From Branchiostoma floridae (Eukaryota; Chordata; Leptocardii; Amphioxiformes; Branchiostomatidae), in contig NC_049987.1 in assembly GCF_000003815.2 (NCBI RefSeq), positions 4,117,963 to 4,181,962 of the forward strand: a stretch of 64,000 nt of DNA. Direction: 5' to 3'. Shown in pieces: positions 1 to 12,269 of this stretch. Made by a program: the position numbers and the translations under genes. The notes under the pieces were generated by a model. That model was not told the origin of the DNA, did no database searches, and worked only from the letters and a program-made list of their open reading frames with translations. Numbering within the stretch: the stretch's first letter is position 1; each line of letters begins with the position of its first letter.

Positions 1-839
1 CAGTCCTGAATCGGGGTGATATGCTGATGTAACCAGCTCTCGTGCCTGTGATGTGTTACGCCTATCTAATTAGGGCTGTTATTCCGGTTATATGGGTACA
101 GATACAGATACAGGAACCCCTTTTCTCAACTGGTAAAACGTCCAAATTTGCCGGCCATAAGTATGAAGTTCGCTATCTAATATTGATGAATTTAGTTGAC
201 TGTCAACCACTGACAGCTAAAACAACTTATCTAAACCTAACGAACGAACACACGAGAAAGAGTGTAGCAAGTTATGGAAGCACCTCATGCCAAATATGAC
301 AGCTTCGCATTCGAACAAATAGACAGACTTCAGATGATCTCAGATTTATACTAGAGTTCGGCGACCTCATACCTCTATGAAATATTTAGAGCTTTTGTAA
401 ATTTTATGCAAATGACTTACACATGTACATGATTTCTGCCTGGTGATGTTCATCATTGACTAACATACCCATGTCACAAGTATAAGATTCCCATCATTAA
501 TTATTTTTTTGAATATATTATGCAAATCAGTTCTACATTTGCATATTTGGTATCTTAATCATAATTTACATGTGTTATCCTCTTTAGAATGTCTGGACAA
601 AAATGCCGCTGCAGTTTCAAAATTAAATGTTAGGAGGCTGAAACTTGCCCCACTTTGTCATGACGCTAAAAGCTGTCTACTTCCGAAATGTCAAGACCAT
701 ATCATGTCCGGGACAAGAGAAACATTGTAAAAACTGCTATGATAGAATATCCTCATTAATTATGCAAATTTACTCTAATTTTGCATAATTTGTGTTTTAT
801 ATTGTACAACATTGTCTAAGGTAACTACAAACCAAAAAT

Positions 840-1180
840 CATGAAAATACGTTGTTTCCTTCTTGAGTTATCCTCTTCAAAAAAGCCCCTGCTATCCCAA
901 ACCTAGTTGCTAGGGGGCCCAAACTTATGTCACTTCTTTCTTAGCACAAGGGCTATCTAACACCCCAAATTCGTGACCATAGCTTGTTCAGAACACGAGA
1001 TAGCAAAACCGGAAGTTGCACTGCAGTACCAAGGGAAGTCGATATGGGGCCCAAAATCTAATCATTTTCAGCTTTTGTCACACCCTACCAACACACCAAG
1101 TATGAAACCAATCCACCCAGCTGTTCTTGAGTTATCTTGGTGACAGACACACAGGCAAACGCAGGGTAAAATATAACCTC
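840..1180 (-). repeat. Interspersed repeat family R1, copy 1
   Basis: This stretch shares an ordered set of words with 5327-5900, 26800-27720, 31365-32409 and 34310-34935: a ccccctag/ctaggggg core, ctgcagtacc, an aactcgaga/tcgagtta motif and 'atcatga' near the ends. It is a dispersed non-coding repeat; I do not recognise its class. Confidence 0.55.
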
Positions 1181-1354
1181 CATGACATTTCATGGAAGCT
1201 CATGGAAGTTATGGGAGAATATCACAGGGCTATGTTTGCATTCGAACAAACATTACATAATTCACCGTGATTTCATAGTATTACATACTTTTCATACACC
1301 GGCAGTAGTTATCGAAGGAAATAACAAGCTCGATGCTATCTCTTTTAAGAGGTA

Positions 1355-1404
1355 GAATTTCCATCAATGACAATGTTTAAAAACATTGTCATTGATGGAA
1401 ATTC
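1355..1404. repeat. Perfect 24-bp inverted repeat with 2-nt loop
   Basis: The arms at 1355-1378 and 1381-1404 are exact reverse complements separated by AA. The sequence could form a cruciform or a perfect RNA hairpin. The related copy near 6960-6980 lacks it. Confidence 0.85.
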
Positions 1405-1824
1405 GAAATGTCTATGATATCCATGAGTATATCTTGGCCTATATAGTTCATTGCCTTAGGTAATGCCTTACCTTAAAGCAGAATGATTTTTGGAAATTCT
1501 CGCACTTAAAGAAGAGTCTTCTGACAGCTAAGACAACTTTTTAAACCTAATTATGATGGACATACAAGTGAGGAAAAGCGCAGCAAGCTTAAAGTTACCG
1601 AAGCGAAACATTGCAAATATCATAGCCTCGCATTCGAACATACAGAATTTATATTCATATACCGGTAGTAGCTATCGAAGGAAATAACAAGTTTGATGCT
1701 TTAACGTTATATAGCTCTTTTATGTTCTGAAGAATGGGAATTCGAAATATCCATGACTAAAGAGATATATCTTTGTTCGATATCCATGAATATATTTGCC
1801 TATATAGTTCAATCATTACCTTAC

Positions 1825-1995
1825 CTTAAAGGAGCCTGGTTTTTGGAAATTCTCGCACTTAAAGACGACTCTTCTTCCTGACAGTAAATCCAGAGTGTTA
1901 CAAGTTTGTACCGGAGTCCGAAGGACATGATCAGACAATTACGTACTGGCAGCTTTTTTGACAGTTTCGAGTGTCACTTCGTTGCTGGTGTCCAT
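1825..1995 (-). pseudogene. Serine-racemase-like first exon, copy with in-frame stop
   Basis: The reverse strand reads MDTSNEVTLETVKKAAST, then TAA, then LSDHVLRTPVQTCNTLDLLS and on to ENFQKPGSFK, followed by the donor gtaagg. It aligns codon for codon with the open copy at 7351-7181, apart from the N-terminal tip and a 3-nt TAA insertion that makes the stop. Family knowledge: this is the N-terminus of serine racemase / threonine-dehydratase-like PLP enzymes, ending at the GSFK lysine that holds PLP. It cannot be a functional first exon as it stands. Because the insert keeps the frame, it could be a recent change or an assembly error. No downstream exons are seen between it and the window edge. 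Confidence 0.75.
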
Positions 1996-2189
1996 TTTGG
2001 TCACAGGGGGCGTAGCACACTACTGGCGAGGCCTTGAAATGTGGTTCAACCGCCTTGTTCATTATCAACGCCTTCTAGCCCGAGGCCTTCTAAAGATATA
2101 TCTTTTAAAACACCTGGATACTCAAAGCGGGCTTGAAAACGCTGATATATCACCGATCTTATGCTTTTGGGAAAGGCACTTTACATGAC

Positions 2190-2475
2190 TTTCGTCACTT
2201 CACTCAGGTTAAAATGAGCACCTAACTTCGGTTAGGGTCGTATCCCGGATAGGACGTTTGATGAGAGCCATAACTTGAGCACGTTAAAGATCCCACCGCA
2301 CATGTCGAAAAGAGTAGGGGTTCTTTCCGGTGTGAGTGGTTCAAACCCTACAATCCCACGGCCGCACCTGGGACAATTACTGTTGTATTGAGGTCACCGA
2401 ATGAGTGGCGCCGAATGGCAGCTCGCTCCAGCCCCTGGCTGCCAAGAGAGAGTAGTCGGCCCACCCAATAACAAT
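2190..2475 (-). mobile_element. LINE-like 3' region fragment, reverse orientation
   Basis: Reverse-complemented, it shares the words GAAAGTC.TGTAAAGTG.CTTTCCCAA and GTTCTTTAACGTGCT with 56080-56420, and both run in the same internal order. No protein is encoded here. It is likely the 3' untranslated part of a non-LTR retrotransposon. Confidence 0.5.
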
Positions 2476-2833
2476 AAGTGTATACTCGGGGATGACTGAC
2501 ACTTTACATTCATCGCTCTTTTACGTGGAGGTCTTATATAAGTACCTATAGCTAGTTTCGAAGTTACTCAAGTCGATTTAAGGAGAAACTGAGAGTTAAA
2601 ACACAGGGATCTAAATGCAGTGAACTACCGAAGTTTTCGGGGATGCAATCTAAAATTCTTAGACCGTAAACTTGACTTAAGCCAAAAGTGAGTAGCTTTA
2701 CGGTCCTGAATCGACTTTGCTGGCTCTAAATCAGCTCGGAAAACGCATGCGCAAACCCAGCCATTGTTTACTTTCACACCACTTCAGGCGAAATTGTCTG
2801 AACCCTATTCAGCGTCAGCATCAGTCCCCATAT

Positions 2834-2995
2834 CTAGGTTACCGGGTAGCCGTAGGGGCAGTCTCTCTGTCGATCCACAATGGTTCTCCACTTTTGACGG
2901 TCGTCGGCCAGTCTGGTATGATGGGCCGCCGTCCTTGGCATCGCTGGTCCACGTTCGGCGGGGGCGACTCCACGGCCGCATTCTTTCTTTCTTTC
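2834..2995 (-). mobile_element. Non-LTR retrotransposon ORF2 C-terminal fragment, frameshifted
   Basis: One minus frame reads SRPRRTWTSDAKD. A second frame continues DDRQKWRTIVDRQRDCPYG to a TAG at 2834. The basic GRPRRTW-type motif followed by RxxWRxxVxR is typical of the extreme C-terminus of LINE reverse transcriptases. The frame shift shows that it is dead. Confidence 0.6.
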
Positions 2996-4255
2996 CTTGT
3001 AGGATTGTGTGCCATCGGTTTAGCATATGGCATATACGACCTACAATTTGTCATTCGCCAATTAATGACCCCAAATTAAGCCTCGTTAGTTGTTTTGACC
3101 CCTCTTGACCTGCTGAATAGGATTGCTAATGTCACCAAAATGAACAGTATATGTCACTCATCAAAAACACTTAAAACCTTCCAAACTATGCATGTTGTAC
3201 ACAACAACTGATGAACTGGTGGAGGTACCAACGACTAAGTACTAGTATCTAATACCAGGTCAGAAAACAACAAGAAATTGTCCTGCCGGCTGCGCAAGTA
3301 AAGTGTCATAGTTGTCAAACCAAGAATTGGGGTGTTCAAATATTCTTTTTTTTTCCTATTAAACTATCGTAGAGCACGGTGCGTCGAGTGGAAGTTGACG
3401 CTGAGTACTCAGTGTAGGAGCATTTCCTAATTAAAAAGTTTTCAATAGCGTCTACATATGTTGAAATGTTAGGTGTGAAGGTCGTTCAGGGTGATTATGC
3501 ATGTAGATGTAACCTAGCCTGATCTAGAGTAAAATCGCGCCGAGGATCACGTGATGGCTGGGCTGTTACCATAGTATTTCCTATCCTGGCTTCCTATTGG
3601 TGACTCCAGTAACTGGAATGGTCCGCGCGGCTTATAGAGCCATTCTGCCACAAGCTCTCGGAGAGGCCGGGGTCAACAACCCCAACCATCGAGAGATTGT
3701 CTAAACAGGCTAGGTGTTACCAGCTCCTGTCGCACCGCTTGTATGTGATGTGTCACGCCTATCTATTTAGAGCTGTTATACCGGTTATATGGGTACAGAT
3801 ACAGATACAGAAAACACTCGTTCTCAACACTAGTAAAACGTCCAAATCTGCCGGCCACGAGCATGAAGTTCGCTATCAAATATTGATAAATGCAGTTGAA
3901 AGTCAACCACTGACAGCCAAAACTACTTTTTAAAACCTAAAACATGACGGACATGTAAGGAAAAGTTCAGCAAGTTACGTAAGCGCCACATCATGGCCAA
4001 ATATCACAGCTTCGTATTCGATCAGATATAATTCATATTTATATACCAGACATCGTAGTTATAGACGGAAATAACAAGTTTGGTGATAGCTCTTAAACAT
4101 TTATGTTCTGGAGAATAGAAAATCTGATAATTGATGCGCCTAAGGCCGTCTATACCGGCTATATAATACATGTAGATACATTGAAAAAAAATACAGAAAA
4201 TCCCTCTCTCGATAGCGTGATTAAAAGCCCAAATCAAATCTGCCGATCCCAAGTA

Positions 4256-4920
4256 CAGTAAAACCTGTCCGAGCAACCACCTGGCGCAGGCAACCACCTG
4301 CCGTCAGAGGACACATTGAAACAGTCCCGTCCATTTTTACATAGTTAAGACCCCCTCCCAAGCAACCACCTGTTTTCCCCATCCGGCAACCACTTTTTTA
4401 CAGTCCCAAAGGGGCATTCAACCTGCCCCAACCAACCAAAATTGATTGACAGCAGCTAGCAGCCATTTTATATGAAGAATTATTTACTAGGCACAGTTAC
4501 CCTGGACTTCTTTTCTTTATGTAAGGGAATATCAGTCAAGCATATTGCCAATGTGCACCGTGCAAAATGATTATCAGTGAGAATTTTGACATACTGGTAG
4601 AGAAATTGAAAGCACATGTTTGGGCTGTTCAAGGAAACAGACAACTACAAAACAAACCATGTTTGATTGTTAGACAAACTCAGCTCTGATTGTTAAACAA
4701 TGGTTTCTTGAAATTTGTTTGCATAACAGCATGGGGATTGAAAACTGTGCATCTCTTGTAGATATGTTTCCTGAGAACTAACTGAAAGGTGTATATCATG
4801 CGAACCGTATCATTTATTATTTTTGTTCACCAACCAACCAACTTGTCGGGAGCAACCACCTGTCCTCAGCAACTATTTTTGCTCGGTCCCTTGAGTGGTT
4901 GCTCAGGACAAGTTTGACTG
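4256..4920. mobile_element. pogo/Tc1-like MITE, copy 1 (TA target duplication)
   Basis: It starts CAGTAAAACCTGTCC and ends GGACAAGTTTGACTG, flanked by TA on both sides. Subterminal 'agcaaccacctg' words occur in both arms. Length is 665 bp with no transposase ORF. Copies of the family lie at 20606-21435 and 54544-55343. Confidence 0.7.
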
Positions 4921-5139
4921 TATTGATAAATTTAGTTGACTCTCAAACACTGACAGCTAAAACAACTTTTTTTAAAAACCTTACGAATGGGCACGCGAGA
5001 AAGAGTGTAACTAGTTACGAAAGCACCAAATGTCACGGCTTCGCATTCGAACAGACAGAATTCATTTTTATATACCGGTGATGATATAATAATCATCTGG
5101 TGTATTTTGCCAGCCAGTAGGTACCCAAAGTATGAGTAA

Positions 5140-5310
5140 TGAGGCTGTTTAACGTGGTCCAGGCACCTCCTCGAGCACGGGACCCCCGTTTTACGTCCCT
5201 CCCGGAAGACGACTTCGTGGAAAGCTTCGTGAGGCGACAGTATCCGGACGTCCTTGGTTGGGGGTCTCCCATCCAAGTACTGTCCGGACCGTCGCGTTGC
5301 TTTTTGTTTG
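5140..5310. mobile_element. Retroelement-like fragment
   Basis: A GC-rich stretch (ccaggcacctcctcgagc to catccaagtactgtccgg) unlike its AT-rich surroundings. It resembles a retroelement 3' region, but no diagnostic protein is present, so the class is uncertain. Confidence 0.3.
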
Positions 5311-5326
5311 TTTGAACCTTTATTAC

Positions 5327-5900
5327 CTTCGCCAAGAAGGTTATATTTTGGTTAGAAAATTTTCGGGTGTCCCAATATGTAGGTCGATCTCATATAACTC
5401 GAGCAGCTGTGGATGGAATGTCACGATATTTGGTATTTGAGTTGCGTTTGCGTATACCAAGGTTTTGCACGAAAATGGTACTTCTGGCACTTTCTGTCGT
5501 GAGTGCAGCGGGGTGAGTGTGTGTGTGTGTGTATCTGTGTACAAGATAACTTTTGACGCTGTTAATCGTTTTGCATTATATTTGGTAGTTATTTAGGGGT
5601 TTGGAAAACGAAGGTCAAGTTCGATATTGGGCGTCCTGGCAACAAGTTTTGGTACTGCAGCGGAGGTTCAAAGTTGGACGTTAAGTTTTCTGCTGGTGCC
5701 AGGTTGATGATTTTTTAGTGGTGGATAGGCCTTGGTGCAGGGAGCAAGTGGTGTAGGTTTGGGCCCCCTGGTGACTTGTTTTGAACTGCAGTGAACCTTT
5801 TTGTTCCAAACTTTTAAGAGGGATAACTCCAGTAGGGATTAATGAATATTCATTGTTTTCGGCAGGCAGGTACTGTAGGTCATGATTAACATAATGTCAA
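5327..5900 (+). repeat. Interspersed repeat family R1, copy 2
   Basis: It begins ACCTTCGCCAAGAAGGTTAT and contains the ataactcgag..gctgtggatgga segment and the aggtcaagttcgatattggg segment. Both recur in the copies at 26800, 31365-32409 and 34310-34935 (reverse orientation in the last two). No coding capacity. Confidence 0.65.
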
Positions 5901-6156
5901 ATTTATCTATGCAAGGTAAGGCGTCAATACATAGCTATTGGGTAGAATGTGTAATCTTATGTTCAAGCTATTAACTGACCTCTGTTCAGGGACAGTATCT
6001 GCCTCTGTTTTGGTTGCAAGTTGGAAAGTAGGTCAGACAAACAAACAAGCCTGTGTGGTTTATTTTTCAAATATCTGAATGAGGGGTTGTGTTTTTCCAA
6101 CAAAGCATGATATGAGGAAAGATGTGCACAGGAAATTATAGAAAGAACAAAAGAAT

Positions 6157-6814
6157 AGAGTTCCACGAACACATATCTTTGCCAAATAAACAAGGGTTAT
6201 TTTGAAGAGTGCCCGTTCTGACATTATAAATCCTTAAAGTAATGTCTTGCCCTATTGTACAGTAGATCTTACTGGATCATAGAGTTCTCTAATCTATCAT
6301 GCACATGAGTGAGTGAGTGACTGTCTGTAAACAACATAACTCGAGAAGCCTTGGATGGATCCTGGTGATATTCGGTAGGAGGGTATGTTTGGTAGGTAGG
6401 GGTCAAGAAAATGAAGGTCAAGTTCAATAATGCCTCAAGCAGCTTTCTAAGGTACTGCCGTGGAACTTCCAGTTTTTACTATAATTCCAGAGTGGTAATT
6501 AATGGGAATTCCATGCATGTAGCATTATGATGCTTAGTGAAGGTGAACATTATCGGACGTAAATCGTGCAGATTAATTTCACATTAACATAATTTAGGAG
6601 AAAACAAATATGGCCCTCGTTACAAAGATAGGACTTTCATATTTTGGATTTATGCATTTTTTGCATATCGAATTAAGGAACTTTGTAATCCAGTTATATC
6701 TACAATAAGACATTACCACCATAATGCCAAGGATTTATAAGGTCTGAAAAACAGTCAGGCTTTCATCATAATAACCCTTGTTTGTTTGGCGAAGGTATGT
6801 GTTCATGGAACTCT
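6157..6814. mobile_element. MITE-like element with 46-bp terminal inverted repeats
   Basis: Terminus 6157-6202 (AGAGTTCCACGAACACATAT..CAAGGGTTATT) is the imperfect reverse complement of 6768-6814. Single ends of the same family occur near 28885-28932 and 31200-31240. The 658-bp interior has no convincing ORF. Confidence 0.6.
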
Positions 6815-7180
6815 AGTTTATTCATGAGAAGCTCAAATCGGCCAGCAGGCCGCTTAACTTCCGAGATCGAGGGATCGGGTGTACCAACGCGACACGCGGC
6901 CGTAGCAATATCTCATAAACAATTACATGACATGTATATACGAATGTATATGTTCTGAAGAATAGAAATTCGAGATATCTATGACTGAAAAGATATAACC
7001 ATGAATATCTTTAGCCTGTGATTTAGCGCTTCTTAGGCCAGTCCTACATTGTCGTGCCCTCCGCGGGAGGAGGCTACAAGCTCCGGATAGCGGAGTTTGT
7101 GTTACACAGACTAGAATATATCTTCACCTTTATAGTTCCTTACTTTAGGCAATACCAAGGAGCTTTTAGTAATACCTTAC

Positions 7181-7351
7181 CTTAAAAGAACCCGATTTTT
7201 GGAAATTCTCGCACTTAAAGAAGAGTCTTCTTCCCGACAGCAAGTCCAGAGTGTCACAAGTTTGTACCGGAGTCCGAATGACATGATCAGACAACGTACT
7301 GGCAGCTTTTTTGACAGTTTCGAGTGTCACTTCGTTGTTGTTGCCTTCCAT
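7181..7351 (-). CDS. Serine racemase-like protein, first coding exon (partial gene)
   Basis: The exon encodes 57 residues, MEGNNNEVTLETVKKAAST through CDTLDLLSGRRLFFKCENFQ to KSGSFK, followed by the donor gtaagg in phase 0. Family knowledge: serine racemase and related fold-type II PLP enzymes start with the pattern HxTPVxxSxxLxxLxGRxLFFKCExFQKTGSFK. The last lysine forms the PLP Schiff base (Lys56 in human SRR), so the exon ends at the catalytic lysine. The enzyme would racemise or dehydrate L-serine in the cytosol. An upstream in-frame ATG at 7393 is possible, but the ATG at 7351 gives the usual length. No later exons are seen between here and position 1, so they must lie off-window and would have to be reached past the broken copy at 1825-1995. 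A threonine dehydratase-like paralogue is an alternative. Confidence 0.75.
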
Positions 7352-7481
7352 GTTTGTCACAGGAGACCGTAGAAGACAAGTAGTACTGACCACCTATAGC
7401 TGGGACGGAGAACTGACCACGTATTTAATTATAGCACACGCATACGTACGTCCTTTAAGAATGTGGTTCGACCGCACACAC

Positions 7482-7505
7482 ACTCACACACACACACACA
7501 CACTG
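7482..7505. repeat. (AC)n microsatellite
   Basis: A short CA repeat with a few interruptions lies directly upstream of the serine-racemase-like exon. Confidence 0.9.
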
Positions 7506-7519
7506 ACCATCTTGCCTTA

Positions 7520-9950
7520 GGCGGAACAAGGAGGTTACATGAGGATAATGACATATTTAACCTTTAAGTGCTGGATTAAAGATGCATTTTGCAAGAATTT
7601 TGATTTGTAACCAGTAATAAAGCGGAGTTATTATTCATTTGGAAACTGCAAAAGCTTTGCATTTGGAAAGGATGAAGTCTTAAAGAAACTGTCACAGTGT
7701 AGAAATGTCGACATACATTACCCTCACTGGGCATTTAGGCTGAAAAAAACCGCACAAGCCAGTTGTCAGCCATGTGTGGCAATGTTTTGGTTCGGAGGAC
7801 GAGTTTTGTATGATGCACAATAGTCTAGCATCCCTTCCTAAACATTGATTAATGTATCTTGATATGGTATGATGATACTCGACATTGGTAGGGATGTCTA
7901 CTTTTTTTCGTCCTATTAATGTTACCTAATGCATCGTGAACTTTTGACCCCGTTGTCTTCGAATACACAGAGGTACTGTAAAATTGAAAAGCACAAGTAT
8001 ACATTCAAATTAAGGTACATACGGGTGCATTACCGATGGCGCATTAATTTTTAGTAGATCCCTTGAAATCCCAATATATTCCAATCTTTTTTTATGTAGA
8101 GGTTTTCTGTTAGGTCAAATTGATTTGACTGGATGTCGACGAATGGCATGGGTCGTCCACAATTTACTCTTCTAGCGCCGCCCAGAGAGGTCAATTATTT
8201 GTCTAACTAGGCCTCTTAGGTGACAAAGTATCATAGACTTAGGATCATCCGAAGCCGTGAATTAGCCGCATATCTTCAAATTAATCACTCGAACGTCAGG
8301 GAACTAAAAGCAGTTTTTCCATCAACACTATGTGTCAATTAGGAAATGCGTAGCGTGTATTATGAGATAGGCATAGTAACCTGCAAATTGCCTTAACCTA
8401 CCAAACCACATCACCGACTCCACCACTTTCCCACAGTTCAAAGCTCGTTGCAGAAGCCACCTCCTGTCCGTCAGGATTTTAATATTAAACTCGTAGTATG
8501 ATAGTATACTGGCCTTCCACCCACTCCAATCTTTTAAGTAATTGCTATATGTTATAGATCAATTTCTTCCATATCTGTACTTGTGTGACACCTTATAGTT
8601 ATTGATTATTTTATTGTATTACATTGTATTGTTTCTTGTTATGAATTCTTTGTATGTTTGCAGCATCCTTGTAGGTTCTGCCGCTACCGCTGGCCTAATC
8701 TGTACATGCTCAACAGATTGTTGATTTTTTTTCTTTCTTTATCGTGAGGAAACAACGGCGGCCTGACTGTACTATGCCATTTGGGTCTTCGCAATTGGTC
8801 AAATAGGCTGAATAATTTGTCAATGGAGTTGCCATTGCCAACCCAAGTAAGACCATGTGTAGATCTATGGCTTCCTCCTCAGACGAGTCTTTCAGGTTCT
8901 TTGCCCAATTTCTGCCATTTTTCCAGCAACCCAGAGACCGAACTGGGGCACATCTCTAGACCACAACAGAGGTAGATCAATGCTTGTATAGAGATTCTGA
9001 CTGGATGTGATAAGATAAACGTACCAACGTCCGTACGAAACTTAACGGTTGTTTATTATATCTCCGTTAATACTCTATTTGATCATTCAATTTACCGCTA
9101 AACTTCAGCCAGAATTTTTTATATTTTAGAGCAAATACACCTCCGTTTGCCAAGCCATCTTAACAGCTAGCTGCATGAGATGGCATTCCTGTGTTATCCC
9201 AATTGATTGAGACAGTACAGTAGCCCGTTCAAAAGTACAATTGGGCCACCCCCCAAAACATGCATCAAGTCGATCATCATGAATTTCTCCGATGAATTCA
9301 AGTCGACCTCACTTAATATAATCAAATATTTGAGATGAAGGCTTTTTTTTCTCGGAAAAATGTCGGCATCCTAGTAATAGGTCGGACGTATACACGTACT
9401 ATGCATTAGCGGTGCAAGAGGGCCTCTTGTCATGGTGGCTATCGCGGTTAGAGATGTTATGAAAATGGTTTCATTAGGTGATTTATGAAGACAACTTGTT
9501 TATAGCATGAAGAATATATGAGTTTGGAATAGAAATGAAATATAACATCCCGAGAAATACCGATCATTTAATGGAATTGTGTAATTTCTCGTTAAAAAAG
9601 GTGAAACTAAAGTATGGTGAGAATTTTCTGACCTAATTAGGTCCAACTGTATACTATAGATAACTTGAGAAAAGGTTCTTGTGAAAGAAATCATACAAGT
9701 CGAGAAAGTATGCCAATCATTTATACACAGATGGGCATTCAGGCTAAGACTAAGAGCACACTAGCAAGACACTGACCACGCAGATTTTATTGCAGATTTC
9801 GTTGCAGAGTGAGTCTTTGACATCAGATCGATTACAGGTTGTTGCAATACACGGCACAGCACAACACACAAAAGCAAAACACTTGCCATTGGGTATAGTC
9901 GTAGGTTGGTTCTTTTTAAATCCTCGTCAGCACAGCACGAAAACAACTAT
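7520..9950. other. Intergenic, nothing recognised
   Basis: I found no exon with splice signals, RNA gene or clear transposon end here. The open frames are short and have no family signature. Confidence 0.5.
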
Positions 9951-10519
9951 TTAAGCCAAGTTTCAGAGATACGTATAAAAACCTTAAAGGCGGAGAAATA
10001 TTTCAGAAGATTTTAAGATCTATTAAAGGCATTGGAAACATACATCTGGCCTTTACGTAAGATTTCAGCGTTTGTAAATGTAACTTAATCTGTCGTGTTT
10101 CCTTACGTGAATTTTACATGTATTTTAGTATGCCGAAAAGACAACTTAAATGTTTAAAAAAGTTATAAAAAATAATCCGTTTTACTGTTTTACCACTGTG
10201 GTAATATTTCAAGTTTTTTAATATAAAACTGACAAATACCGTTTCTCTAGATCTGTTTACCTCGGCTATGTCAAATATAATAAGCCTTTGTCTGGCGTTT
10301 GATAAAGCATTGCGTCATCTAGATCTGCAGTTTTAAAACAGTGGCAAGATTTACTGTCAAAACTGACAATTGCGTTTTCCGGGACAAAATGTTATGTTAA
10401 TACCTCAGAAAAGTCAAATACAATATTCTTCTATGTTGTTTGTTCCGAAAGCTCATGACGTATTCGATCTTTCTGTGCGCAATTTTTGATTAGAACAGGG
10501 AATACCTCTTACGTTTAGC

Positions 10520-12262
10520 TTATATGCGCTCCCTTACATTACATCAAATACTGCGTTTTTCTGTTGAATATACGGCATCTGTAATCTATTTCGAACCGCC
10601 GTTTACGCAAAGAGGAGGGGGGGGGGGGGGGGCTTCCCCCGTTTAGCTTATATGTTGCCAAGAGGTATATGAAATCTTGCGTATTTCTGTTAAACATACG
10701 ACATGTTTAATCTTTGAATCAAGGCAGTTTAAGTGAACATGGGGAGACCTCCTCCGTTTAGCTTATGTTGCCAAAACGTATTTAAAATGTTACGTATTAC
10801 TGTAAAACACACGACATGTTTAATCTTTGAATCCGCTCAGTTTAAGCAAACAAGGGGAGACCTCCCCCGTTTAGCTTATATGTTGCCAGAACGTATATGA
10901 AATGTTGCGTATTTCTGTTGAACATACGACATGTTTAATCTTTGAATCCGCGCAGTTTAAGCGAACTAGGGGAGACCCCCCCCGTTAAGCTTATATGTTG
11001 CCAAAACGTACATGAAATGTTGCGTATTTCTGTTGAACATACGACATGTTTAATCTTTGAATCCGCGCAGTTTAAGCGAACTAGGGGAGACCCCCCCCGT
11101 TAAGCTTATATGTTGCCAAAACGTACATGAAATGTTGCGTATTTCTGTTGAACATACGACATGTTTAATCTTTGAATCCGCGCAGTTTAAACGAACTAGG
11201 GGAGACCTCCCCCGTTTAACTTATATGTTGGCAAAACGTAAATGAAAAGTTGGGTATTTCTGTTGAACATACCACATGTTTAATCTTTGAATCCGTGCAC
11301 TTTTAAGCGAACACGGGGCGACCTCCCCCGTTTAGCTTATATGTTGCCAAAACGTATATAAAATTTTGCGTATTTCTGTTGAACATCCGACATGTTTAAT
11401 CTTTGAATCCGCGCAGTTTAAGCGAACTAGGGGAGACCTCCCCCGTTTAGCTTATATGTTGTCAAAACGTATATGAAATGTTACGTATTTCTGTTGAACA
11501 TACGACGTGTTTAATCTTTGAATCTGCGCAGTTTAAGCGAACTAGGGGAGACCTCCCCCGTTTAGCTTATATGTTGCCAAAACGTACATGAAATGTTGCG
11601 TATTTCTGTTGAACATACGACATGTTTAATCTTTGAATCCTCGCAGTTTAAACGAACTAGGGGAGACCTCCCCCGTTTAACTTATATGTTGTCAAGACGT
11701 ATATGAAATGTTGGGTATTTCTGTTGAACATACGACATGTTTAATCTTTGAATCCGTGCACTTTTAAGCGAACACGGGGAGACCTCCCCCGTTTAGCTTA
11801 TATGTTGTCAAAACGTATATGAAATGTTGCGTCTTTCTGTTGAACATACGACATGTTTAATCTTTGAATCCGCGCAGTTTAAGCGAACTAGGGGAGACCT
11901 CCCCCGTTTAGCTTATATGTTGCCAAAACGTACATGAAATGTTGCGTATTTCTGTTGAACATCCGACATGTTTAATCTTTGAATCCGCGCAGTTTAAGCG
12001 AACTAGGGGAGACCTCCCCCGTTTACCTTATATGTTGCCAAAACGTACATGAAATGTTGCGTACAGTATTTCTGTTGAACATACGACATGTTTAATCATT
12101 GAATCTGCGCAGTTTAAGCGAACACGGGGAGACCTCCCCCGTTTGATTATATGTTGCCAAAACGTATATGAAATGTTGCGTTTTTCTGTTGAACATACAA
12201 CATATTTAATCTTTGAATCCGCGCACTTTTAAGCGAACACGGTGAGACCTCCCCCGTTAAAA
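10520..12262. repeat. Minisatellite, about 15 units of 115 bp
   Basis: The word ACATGTTTAATCTTTGAATC recurs near 10701, 10815, 10929, 11044, 11159, 11274, 11390, 11505, 11620, 11735, 11851, 11966, 12086 and 12200, giving periods of 114-116 (120 once, from a TACAG insert). Each unit holds GGGGAGACCTCCCC, an inverted repeat of GGGGAG/CTCCCC, followed by GTTTAGCTTATATGTTGCC. The first copies are the most diverged and include a G run. The short ORF at 11057-11245 is a by-product of the repeat. Confidence 0.95.
10612..10632. repeat. Poly-G tract
   Basis: An almost pure G run in the first minisatellite unit replaces the usual GGGGAGACC segment. It can form a G-quadruplex. Confidence 0.9.
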
Positions 12263-12269
12263 GCTCCTT

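Larger units (their letters stand above)
1..6930. repeat. Locally duplicated block (two related copies) around the serine-racemase-like exons
   Basis: Segments near 1-300 and 3700-3960 are clearly related: both carry the same run of words around a repeated gatacagatacag and the CCGGCCA..GAAGTTCGCTATC stretch. A third partial copy lies at 4920-5080. The sequences flanking the two serine-racemase-like exons (1640-2000 and 6930-7400) also match. The simplest reading is a tandem duplication of several kb that copied a first coding exon, later split by MITE and LINE insertions. No other coding sequence is recognisable in this block. Confidence 0.6.
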
